In this document: positions 56,043-64,000 of the stretch, one piece after another | Layout of the letters: every line of letters starts with the position of its first letter | Numbering within the stretch: position 1 is the first letter of the stretch | DNA from: Platerodrilus igneus | Taxonomy: Eukaryota > Arthropoda > Insecta > Coleoptera > Lycidae | NCBI GenBank assembly: GCA_036346225.1 | Contig: JARFIW010000942.1 | Location: forward strand, 3,183,001-3,247,000 | Direction: 5' to 3' | DNA length: 64,000 bases | The notes under the pieces: generated by a model | Database searches by the model: none | Told to the model about the DNA's origin: nothing | What the model saw: only the letters and a program-made list of their open reading frames with translations | Made by a program: the position numbers and the translations under genes

Positions 56043-56622
56043 TGATACGTTTATGTTCAGCGTAAATTACTTCTAATCATTTTCAACTCAAACCCCTTTT
56101 GCTTTTACCACGAAAATTAATTCCGTAAATTTAAAATAGCCCTGTCCGTTGTTAATTCATTTATCTGTTGTATAAATTCGATTGGTGTTGTTAAACCCTT
56201 ACGCTACTTAGTTATAAATACCCTTTCTCAGAAATCATTAACGTAAAATTTATGCCATAATTAGATGGGCGATAACGTTGTTCCTAGTATCCGATAATTA
56301 ATTCTAACGTGTTTTCCTTTTGAAAGAATTCTTTGAATTAGAGCTGCGTATTATTTCAATAAACTCGGGTTTTCCCGTTTTGAAGCATTAAGGTACTTAA
56401 AAAACGGCAGTTCGCCATGCTAGCTAATTACTTAACTTTTTTGTGCTTTTGTTCATTATTGTTGTACATATTTTGTTTAATTTTAGGTTTCCCTTTTTTT
56501 CTATGTTTTGTTCTGAGTCTGAATTTGTTTATAGGTATAAAACCCCGCCTACTCACCGATCGAGCCAGGTTATACTTCTTTCTTTTTTTGGTTTATTGTA
56601 GGCTACGTCAGAGCACGTAGCA
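56043..56622 (+). repeat. 5' LTR
   Basis: Starts TGATACGTTTATGTTCAGCG, the counterpart of TGTTATGTTTATTTTCAGCG at 60152, and ends CACGTAGCA. AATAAA near 56360 is a possible polyadenylation signal. Its last ~90 bp resemble the end of LTR copy 2 (GAGCCxGGT, TACGTAGCA). Confidence 0.75.
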
Positions 56623-56629
56623 TAGATTA

Positions 56630-56652
56630 TTGACGCCCTGGCGTGGGGCAGC
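56630..56652 (+). promoter_or_regulatory. Degraded tRNA-Lys primer-binding site
   Basis: TTGACGCCCTGGCGTGGGGC lies seven bases after the LTR end and keeps GCCC, CGTGGGGC of the canonical site. Confidence 0.6.
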
Positions 56653-57122
56653 GATTTTATTTTATTTAACGGTTACTCTGATTTTTTTTGTTTATTATTG
56701 TAAGTGGCTAAGTTCCTACATGGCCCGCATTTTCTTGGCCTGATTTTACTTATGTTTCGTTCCTTACGTTTAATATTATTGGTGCGTTAATTTCAGATTA
56801 TTGGACTTGTGTTTTCGCCAATAATCCTAGTCCATTGTAAACGCTAGCGCCCAAGATTTCCTTTTCTTCCTTTCCTCTCTGTATATTTTGTTCTCTCCAT
56901 CAAGTCTAGAGTGGGGTTTTTCCTTCTCCGATTTGTCTATTCTACAGCCCTATTCTAATTTCTATTTTATCGTTTCGTTCCTATTGGTGTTTCCAAAGTT
57001 AATCCGTCGGATATGTTTTAAATTGTCCTGTATTCGCAATAATTTTCTTTTGGTTTCTATCGAGTTACGGTTACACCTTATTTAGTTACTTTCTACCAAT
57101 TTCTTTCTTGTTCGTATTCAAA

Positions 57123-58251
57123 ATGACTTCTTCTTCGGCTTCCCACCGAGGTCTCCCAATGTGGGAGTAAAATTAAAAAATTTTTGGTAACCCAAACACT
57201 CTTGATTTTGGAACGAGTCGAAAAACTCCGACGAGCTCACCATGTGTCAGAATTGCAGCTATTTGAGTCTGCAGTGGATTTGTTCGAGGCTAAAGCGTTG
57301 GTATGATTTCGTGGTTTTCGGTATAGGTTTTCTGACTGGAAGTCGTTGTCTAATTTACTGATTCATCATTTTGAACACATGGAGTTTGTTTATAAGGCTA
57401 CTACTATTGAGAAAAATACTTTTACTTTACATGACCGAGTTGTTAAGGTTTCTCCTACGCCTACGTGTAGATACAATATTTCTTCCGCACGTTCTACTGT
57501 TCTTCCTCTTATTTCTACTCCTACTTGTCAGATCGTATGCTTTAATTGCGACAAACCTGGTCATGTTTCGACGCGTTGTACTCTTCCTAAAGTACTACAT
57601 TCCTATGGGTGCGGGCATAAGGGAGTTACTCACCACAACTGTCCTAACTGTCATCCTACTACTAGGTCTTCGAATAATCCCTCAAATTCTGTTCTCACCT
57701 CTAGTTGCCTAATTTCTTCTGCTTCTCACTCTACGTTCTCTTCTGTACCTCATCCAGGTACTCCCGCTACTACTAGCAAAACCTACTCTTCTTCGGCCAA
57801 TATAAATTCGAACAAAATTTCTTCCACTTCTAATTCTACATACTTTTCTACTCCTCCTTCTGCTCGCTCTGCTTATTCACTCTCACCCCAGACTGTGCTT
57901 CCACCACCATTGCAACCCAAACTCCGAATTAGTGAGTTGCAGCTAGATTCTCAAGAATTTGTTCCCGCTTTCCTAAACGATTTTACCCAAGAATTTTCTG
58001 TCGTGTATGCAAGCACAAATGTCGCTGAAGTGACGATAATTTCTAATTCAGTCTGCGAAGGTACTGTTGAAGTCTATGAACCCGTATCTTTAATGCCTCT
58101 TCCCGTTTTTGTCAAAATTTTACCTGTTTCAGATTTCTTAAATGCTTCTACTCAAGAAATTTTTGTTGTGCCGGCAATCACAGCCGTAGCTGAAGTGAAG
58201 ATAATTTCTAGTACGGATAGAGAAGATCCTGTTGAGGTTAGGAATCCGTAG
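57123..58251 (+). pseudogene. Gag-like protein with CCHC zinc knuckle
   Basis: ATG at 57123 is followed by a stop at 57166-57168; the capsid-like frame (VEKLRRAHHVSELQLFESAV then DLFEAKALV) is interrupted by TGA at 57304-57306 and then stays open to 58251. Residues downstream include a CCHC knuckle CFNCDKPGHVSTRC (about 57541-57582) and a degenerate second one, CGHKGVTHHNC, missing its first Cys and its His. Gag packages element RNA. The C-terminal half is Ser/Thr/Pro-rich and has an internal duplication (about 57955-58080 and 58126-58240, both with TQE, VAEV, IIS and VEV). Disabled by at least one stop and one shift. Confidence 0.75.
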
Positions 58252-58263
58252 CTGCGATGCCTG

Positions 58264-58725
58264 TTGCTGTTGTCGTTAAAGTTTTACTTGATCCTGTTTT
58301 GTTACTTACTCTTACTCATTTTTTCTCATGCTGACAAAATGCTACTTACTTCTGTTCTTTTAACTAAGGTTGGTAAAATTCTAGCTGATGTTCTGCTACC
58401 TAATGTTGACGAAGGTCAACCTGATTCTGCTTGTTCTTGTATAAGTGATGAAATTCTGTCTGGTACCGTTTCTTTATTTCATGTTGATGAACTTCTAGCT
58501 GATTCTTTTCCTTTATGTAATATGGTTGAAGTGTTATCGGATTCTGCTCCTTTCCTTAGGGTTGACATTCCTACAGCCAATGCTGTTTTCTTTCCTAACT
58601 GTGATACTTCTAGTCCTTCATCTAACGTTGTTAAAATTTTATCTACTCCTGTCCCTCTAGCTTACGTAAATGACGTGTGTTCTGCTTGTGTTTCTTTTCC
58701 TCAGGTTGGTTCTCGAACAGCTTAG
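58264..58725 (+). pseudogene. Downstream frame of the Gag-like region
   Basis: A 153-codon frame beginning 12 bases after the Gag stop, with repeated V(K/E)xLxxxxPL-type segments (KILADVLLPNVDE, ELLADSFPLCNMVEVLSDSAPF, KILSTPVPLAYV). Composition resembles the duplicated end of the Gag-like frame, so it is probably its frameshifted continuation. No enzyme motif. Confidence 0.45.
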
Positions 58726-60141
58726 TACTTTTTCTTTTTCTACCCTTGTTATTCGGACCTCTCATGATGTTTTTTTTCTACCATTGACTTTCTTACCACC
58801 AAACTTAACAATAAACAACGTCCTTTTATGACGCGTTTTGAGTTTTCTCAACTACCCCTGCCACCTCCTAAACCGAGTGCTTTAACCACTACACCCCTGC
58901 TATTCCTATTTGGCAGAAATCTGCCCAACAGAGGCAGATCTTATTCTATGTTCCTTCTGGACAGGAAAATGTATGTCGGCGAAGTCTTATTGTCGTTGAT
59001 CTTGTTTCATTTTCCTGCTGGCAGCGTAAACGCCATAAGTCCAATATCTAGTCCTCGCGCTCCAGATTATGACGACTTTGCTTTCCTTTGGACATGCTTT
59101 TTGGACATTACCATTTCGGTTTACTTCCCGGTTTTGCTGGGTTTTCTTTCGTTTTCTTGCTTTTTTTTCAGCCGTGTGGGTCCGGGAATAGAATATCCCC
59201 ATGGTACGACCTGCCTGTCGTAAGAGTCGACTTCAGTGGTCCAACACACACACGCACACTTTATACCCGCACAACACATACACACACACTTCTTACACAC
59301 CCACACACATACACACATGTACAAACACACGCACGCACGCGCACTCACACAAACACTTTCATAATTACACTGGGATTCTGTTTTATTTGTTTTTGTACGA
59401 TGCTTTTAGTTTTTTTTGGGTTTTGTACTTAGTGTTGGTGTTATCTATTTTAATTTTTCTTTTTTCTCGTTCCTTTCGTTCCACTTTACTTTCCCTATCC
59501 TTTTGATGGTCTTCTTTGCTGTTGGTCCCTGTACTGATTGTGTTTCGTTTATCCGCTCTTGGGGTAGATGCTTTCCAGTCCGTTTTTCTTTCTTCGGAAG
59601 GCACGACTTAGTCGACTCTAGGACTAGTTAGCCTCCTTTTTCTTCGGTTCTTCGGTTTTGGCTACCACAGTTGATAGTACTTCATTTTTTTACCAGCACT
59701 CCTTCTCTCTTCTTCTCGTTTTCCATTGTTGTTCATTTTTTTTACTTGAAGCTTGACGCTTTTGTCATTTTGGTTTGCACTGTGGGTTTTGTTCCTTTGT
59801 CCGTTTCTTCTTTTGAGGTTGGTAACCTTTCCGGTTTCTCTATTGAAAAATATCCGTCCTCCGACGACTTTGTCAGTGTCCATGCCATTACATTTTGGTC
59901 CTCGTTACCCATACCCGTTGTCCTTCCTTCCTTTTCTTCTCTCCTCTTCTTCTTTCTCCTTTTCTATTTTTGGCCTTTCAAGCCGGATAAAAGGTTTTTT
60001 TTTTGGGTTTCATTATTCTGGTAACGAATTTTGTTTTAGTTCAAGCGATTTTTTTCTTCTTTCTTTCTTTTCGTTGTTTTTTTTTTGGTCCTGCTCCCTC
60101 CCATTACTTTGGCTTTCCTACCCTGGCCTGTTAATTTTGCT
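58726..60141 (+). other. T-rich element interior, no pol detected
   Basis: Translated in all frames this yields no reverse transcriptase, RNase H or integrase motif. A CA/CG microsatellite lies at 59243-59350. The open frames at 58828-59223 and 59671-60229 are Phe-Ser rich products of a T-rich strand. Confidence 0.5.
59243..59350. repeat. (CA)n-rich microsatellite
   Basis: Impure CA tract with CGCAC interruptions inside the LTR element. Confidence 0.9.
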
Positions 60142-60151
60142 AGGGGGGATT

Positions 60152-60362
60152 TGTTATGTTTATTTTCAGCGTAAATTAATTCTAATCATTTTCAACTCAA
60201 ACCCCTTTTGCGTTTACTACGAAAATTAATTCCGTAAATTTAAAATAACCCTGTCCGTTGTTAATTCATTTATCTGTTGTATAAATTCGATTGGTATTGT
60301 TAAACCCGTCTGCTACTTAGTTATAAATACTCTCTCTCAGAAATCATTAACGTAAAATTTAT
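60152..60362 (+). repeat. Truncated 3' LTR
   Basis: TGTTATGTTT to ACGTAAAATTTATG matches 56043-56254 closely (only scattered mismatches), then similarity stops abruptly. The remaining ~370 bp of the LTR, including its polyadenylation part, are absent. Confidence 0.8.
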
Positions 60363-60790
60363 GTTAGAATAATCGAAAGTGGTTAATCGATCGTATTAGA
60401 TGTTTAAATATGCAAAAGTGTAAAAGCCTACATGAGCAAAATTTAATTATCAGATAAAAAAATGCGCGATGTGTTATACTTATGAAGAAAGTATATAATG
60501 GTGCTTTGCACCGGTCTTAGCAGTAAAAAAGACGACTGACTTTTTCAACCAACTACGAGAATAGCATTAGCGCAGAGAAGGGGTATGCATGTACTACACA
60601 GCGCACTGTTACTATAAAATATGTTCGTTTACGGGTAGCCTGAACGTGTAATTGATCACGACTTATAGCTCCTTCGGAGGTTTAAAAATTCTGAGACCAT
60701 TCTCGTCTGAAAAATGTTTGGAAATTACCAGAATGGGAGCTGGTTGAAGTTATAAGTTAGATGGATGATTACCCGAGTTTTTTCTACTTT
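60363..60790. other. Unassigned gap
   Basis: No match to the LTR or the Polinton-like family and no gene recognised. Confidence 0.35.
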
Positions 60791-60892
60791 TTACGAGGGA
60801 AGCGGAAGTTAACAGTCACCAAGTATCTAATTATTATTTGGGTGGTATTGAGTACTTGCCGGTGTATGTATCGGGAGTAAAAACTTCAATTT

Positions 60893-61010
60893 GTACACGC
60901 AGTTTATTAATAAAATTAGTTTATCGAGCGAAGATGACAAGCGTTACGTCATCTCCGGAATCACATCAACCTACACATGGGGATATAAAGATATAAGTCT
61001 AAGATAGTTG
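60893..61010 (+). pseudogene. DNA polymerase B C-terminal scrap (second copy)
   Basis: Reads LYTQFINKISLSSEDDKRYV then an ending TYTWGYKDI. Upstream of LYTQ the sequence is the same non-polymerase leader as in element 1 (50864-50950), so both copies share one deletion junction. Confidence 0.7.
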
Positions 61011-61179
61011 TTTATATTTGTATAGATTTTGTAAACCTATTGTATATATTAGTCTTAAGATTCTATAATTTTTAAGTTCTTCTCCCACCATCCCTTCTTG
61101 CAAATCCTTCCCGCTTTTATCCTGGTGGACAGAGTCTACGTGTTATCTCCACGTGGTATTTGCTGGACACAGTGGTTTT

Positions 61180-61397
61180 AGATTTCTCGGGGAATGGTTG
61201 GTTAAAGCATATGTCTTGGGTAGCGAAAAAAATGTTTTAAAGATGGAGTTAAATATAGATGGGCAAAAATTAAAGGTTTGGGTCTTTAAAAGGCGGAACT
61301 TTGTAAGGGGTGGTCCTATTTAAAATCTATTTACAGATTTGAGCTCTTTAGAAAAATCTAATATTAGTTGATACCAAACAAGATATATTTATCTTAG
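61180..61397 (+). repeat. TIR fragment at the second locus
   Basis: Matches 51615-51810 of the right TIR, including CATATGTCTTGGGTAGCG and GGAGTTAAATATAGATG, but joins directly to the convergent-gene tail, so the HIPP-repeat part is deleted. Confidence 0.75.
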
Positions 61398-61787
61398 AAG
61401 ACTGACTATCCCGCGGATAATAAATACAATATACCGCTTGTCAACAAAAAAGTTGTAGGGAAATTCAAAGACGAATTTAATGGGGATCTAGTATTAGAAT
61501 TTGTTGGTATTAGGGCTATGTCAGACTGTATTGTAAGCGCAAAAGACACGATTAAAAAAATTAAAGGGGTCTCACAAAGTGTAGTTAAGGATATTAATGT
61601 AAATAGTTTTAAGGACATTGTACATAATAATTATGGTGCCCTTATGCATAGCATGGTGTGCATTCGAAGTCATAAACACCAACTTTATACCCAATTAATT
61701 CATAAAATTAGTTTGTCGGGCGAGGATGATAAAAAGTACGTCATCCCTAATAGTACAGCAACCTACGCATGGGATATAAAAATATAG
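61398..61787 (+). pseudogene. Polinton family B DNA polymerase, C-terminal 129 codons
   Basis: The open frame starts after a stop at 61395-61397 and reads TDYPADNKYNIPLVNKKVVG, KFKDE, then LEFVGIRAMS, KIKGVSQSVVKDINVNSFKD, CIRSHKHQLYTQLIHKIS, and DDKKYVIP before the stop. The sequence NKKV-G-KFKDE, E-FVG-R, a KGV-x-x-VVK box, RSHKH and DDK(K/R)YV occurs in this order at the C-terminus of the protein-primed replicative polymerases of Polintons/Mavericks and related viruses. Exonuclease and palm domains, normally several hundred residues, are missing; the cut lies at the TIR satellite. Confidence 0.8.
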
Positions 61788-61849
61788 GTTAAATTTTTTT
61801 TTTAAGTTTTTGTTTATAGTAGTATGTAAGTTAGTTACAAGACATACCA

Positions 61850-61955
61850 CCATCCCCATCCTTATTAATTCCTTCGCTCCCGGTGACATGTGTTTACTTC
61901 TACGCGGTGTCGCTGGACAGTAAAACTTATTGTTAGATTAACGGCAATATGTCTT
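61850..61955 (-). pseudogene. Convergent gene tail (second locus)
   Basis: The minus strand reads PRRSKHMSPGAKELIRMG, aligned in position with PRGGNTYTLSTRIEAGRI of the ORF at 51163-51522. Faces the polymerase end. The position is constant, so this is likely a real Polinton gene end; function unknown. Confidence 0.45.
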
Positions 61956-62189
61956 ATTGACCGAAAACACGTTTCCTCTCTTTTTAAACAACACATTAAT
62001 GTCTTTTTTGTTACAGGTTACTTTCAGCTGCTTGGATTCGGCTACACGAAGAAAATAAAATAATATTATACTCTGCCATGTAAATCGGATAAAATATATT
62101 ATTCAATTTTTGTATGCTTAATTTCTTTATGTTAATACCTCTAAGTGTTTGGTTAAAGGACTGTAGATGTTAAAAAGCAGAGGTGATTG
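61956..62189. other. Unassigned part of the second Polinton-like locus
   Basis: AT-rich sequence between the convergent tail and the TIR satellite; nothing recognised. Confidence 0.35.
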
Positions 62190-63098
62190 GAAATGCTGCT
62201 GGTAAAAAAATCTTAAAATGAAGGTAGCTATCTGGGGGATGATATAATTAAAAAAATTCCTAGAAATTCGGATAACTGATAAAAATCTAATATTAATTGA
62301 CACCAAACAAGATAGATTTATTTCGTAGGAATTGAGAAATACTCTTTTATATGCTCGCTAAAGGGTATGTGTGTAAAGCGGTAATGGGCTGCCTCGATTT
62401 TAAATCTGTTTACAGATTCGGATTCTGCATAAAATTTTAGATTAATTTGAAGTGTCGCATGGCTAAAAAATATATAAAAAACAGTCAGAAATAGCTACCG
62501 GTAAAAAATTCTCAAAATGAGGGTAGCTCCCTGGGGGATGATGCTATCTAAAAAATTCCTAGAAATTCAGGCAGCTAAAAAAATCTAATATTAATTGACA
62601 CCAAACAGGATAGATTTATCTCAAAAGATGAAACTTGGAGAAAGTTGTATCTAGCAGAGGGTATGTGTGTAAAACGGTAAAGGGTGGTCCCATTTTAAAT
62701 CTGTTTACAGATTCGGATTCTGCGTAAAATTTTAGACTAATTTGATGTGTCGCATGGCTAAAAAATTTATAAAGACGGTCGGAAATCGCTACCGGTAAAA
62801 AATCTTAAAATGAGGGTAGCTCCCTGGGGATGATGCTATCTAAAAAATCCCTAGAAATTCAGGCAGCTGAGAAAATCGAATATTAATTGACACCAAACAA
62901 GATAGACTTATCTCGTGAGTGGAAAGAAGGCGGGTGTGATGTAATCAAAATGGTTGATGTGAGGGTATCCGAGCAATGAGGGGAGCAAGGAGGAAATCCC
63001 TTTTCCTCAGATCCTCATGGGAATTTACATGTAAAATGTGTGAGGAAATGAGGATGCTGGAGGAAAAAAGGTCTTGGTTACACCAATAAACATCTACT
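62190..63098 (+). repeat. Right TIR with ~295-bp satellite, second locus
   Basis: Units with GGTAGCTCCCTGGGGGATGA starts near 62224, 62522 and 62816 and CACCAAACAAGATAGA blocks. The outermost part (GGAAATGAGGATGCTGG, near 63040) matches the end of element 1 and ends CATCTACT. Confidence 0.85.
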
Positions 63099-63139
63099 AA
63101 TAGGAGTAGGATGTGATAATAGTACTTTTTCCTTTCATT

Positions 63140-63360
63140 GATACACAACCGTTTGCTTGTGCACGCACGGATGAATGCGTGCACGCACGCAAGTAATCAC
63201 TTATGCGCTACACATTTACGCATTAGCACATGGACATATGCACAAACGCACTCATGCGCTTACGCAAACATGACATCCACATATACACCCACCAACTCAC
63301 ACCTTATGCGAGCACAAATACAGAAACGTTTCTGATCACGCACACATGCACTACTCACGC
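63140..63360. repeat. Degenerate CA/GCAC low-complexity tract
   Basis: Purine-pyrimidine alternating sequence rich in GCACGCAC, CACAAACGC and ACACATGC. Creates spurious short frames. Confidence 0.7.
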
Positions 63361-63780
63361 ACTTTTTAAAATGAAGTTTTGCGTTTATTCTTTTTATTAA
63401 TTCGAATCAAATGCATCAAAGATAGCAATTTTTTTAAAATTGGAGAATGTTCTTGCTTGAATGTTATGGTACGGCCAATGGCGTTGTAATAATGCTCAGG
63501 CATGCTTATATCTTAGCCCGTTCTTAACGCCTATGATTATAGTTAGGCTGAACCTATATCATTTCAGTTCCTACCAAGGATATCTAATAACTATCCAAGA
63601 ATTAACTCCTTAGTATCCATGCAGACAGATTTATAGAAATATCTTTATAATAATTAAAACTACTTTTTTAAAACACGTCGTGGACGCCGCAATGGATGTC
63701 CAATAGCAACAGCAATTAGCAAAAAATTCATTAAAATTCTCATTTGTACGCGACGCGAACATACTTTACATTCCATTTGT
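63361..63780. other. AT-rich stretch, no gene seen
   Basis: Nothing recognised. Confidence 0.3.
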
Positions 63781-63854
63781 ACATGTTGCGTTGATTTATT
63801 GCACTAAAGTGCAGCACCAAAGCAACAGCAAATACTTGAAATGTACAATTTACC

Positions 63855-63980
63855 GGTAATTGGGAAATACTTGAATGCTGTTGCTCTTTGCGTGCATATG
63901 CGCGTCATAGATGATATCACTTGTGTGATATATGTGGTGCATAAACAAGCATTTCTAAATTAAAAAATTCCTTCAATACC
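63855..63980 (+). repeat. Dispersed repeat (partner 52551-52665)
   Basis: Direct-orientation match to the flank just outside element 1, including CCGGTAATTGGGAAAT and TGATATATGTGGTGCATA. The window ends shortly after. Confidence 0.55.
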
Positions 63981-64000
63981 AATACGTTATCATTGGTTTC

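Larger units (their letters stand above)
56043..60362 (+). mobile_element. LTR retrotransposon with Gag only
   Basis: 5' LTR 56043-56622, degraded tRNA-Lys PBS at 56630-56652, Gag-like coding 57.1-58.7 kb, polypurine tract AGGGGGGAT at 60142-60150, and a truncated 3' LTR from 60152. The internal 3.5 kb has no protease, reverse transcriptase or integrase motif. Either a large non-autonomous derivative or an element that lost pol by deletion. Confidence 0.75.
60795..63098. mobile_element. Broken Polinton-like element(s), second locus
   Basis: In order: shared leader and polymerase scrap (60795-61010), convergent-gene tail (61070-61170), TIR fragment (61180-61397), longer polymerase C-terminus (61398-61787), convergent-gene tail (61850-61955), and TIR satellite units to an AGTAGA-type end at 63098 (CATCTACT on the plus strand). 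The polymerase-tail/TIR module therefore occurs twice head to tail. No left TIR was found. Confidence 0.7.

Noticed and set aside
59121..60229. Several Phe/Ser-rich frames that could suggest membrane or envelope proteins
   Set aside because: They reflect the T-rich strand of the element and a CA tract; there is no signal peptide, conserved Cys pattern or cleavage site.
1..64000. CRISPR arrays, bacterial operons, riboswitches
   Set aside because: No evenly spaced short repeats with unique spacers and no prokaryotic gene organisation; the window is eukaryotic transposon sequence.

Overview
The window looks like intergenic, transposon-packed DNA from an arthropod, most likely an insect. It is AT-rich, and almost every stretch with recognisable coding potential is the remains of a mobile element. 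I found no intact host gene, no confident structural RNA gene and no CRISPR array. The insect call is inferred from the mix of element families (mariner, piggyBac, Jockey-like and other non-LTR elements, LTR elements primed by tRNA-Lys, a tRNA-derived SINE, Polinton/Maverick). No host gene is present to confirm it.

Layout. 0-2.1 kb: a decayed multicopy transposon-type protein on the minus strand. 2.1-9.2 kb: AT-rich repeats with no protein, holding an inverted-repeat pair, a near-perfect 484-bp hairpin set in TA microsatellites, a 41-bp minisatellite, and repeated tRNA-Lys primer-binding-site (PBS) motifs. 9.6-11.2 kb: a long LTR plus PBS (minus strand), related to a second copy at 53.5-55.5 kb (plus strand). 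13.2-20.1 kb: two decayed non-LTR retrotransposons arranged tail to tail. 21.5-22.2 kb: a three-unit repeat with GC-rich dyads and CA tracts. 25.5-26.4 kb: an internally deleted mariner. 28.3-28.8 kb: a piggyBac transposase C-terminus. 29.2-30.6 kb: the 3' half of another LINE. 31.2 kb: a decayed mariner scrap. 32.0-32.5 kb: a degenerate satellite. 33.4-43.1 kb: a LINE composite present as two inverted arms around a 2.1-kb spacer, carrying three target-site-flanked SINE copies and a 1.7-kb foldback element. 44.5-48.0 kb: a Jockey-like LINE (minus) split by a 1.46-kb insertion. 48.2-52.5 kb: a complete short Polinton/Maverick-like element with 1.26-kb terminal inverted repeats (TIRs). 56.0-60.4 kb: an LTR element with a Gag zinc knuckle but no visible polymerase. 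60.8-63.1 kb: two joined fragments of the same Polinton-like family, one keeping the DNA polymerase B C-terminus.

The most interesting locus is 48.2-52.5 kb plus its relative at 60.8-63.1 kb. TIRs beginning AGTAGA, a near-perfect 6-bp target duplication, a family B DNA polymerase C-terminus next to a TIR, and a shared internal deletion junction point to a non-autonomous Polinton family. It carries a 224-codon open gene that I cannot assign, about 295-bp satellite units inside the TIRs, and a TIR-encoded His-Ile-Pro-Pro repeat protein. No working pathway links the genes here. The region reads as a graveyard of selfish elements, some nested.
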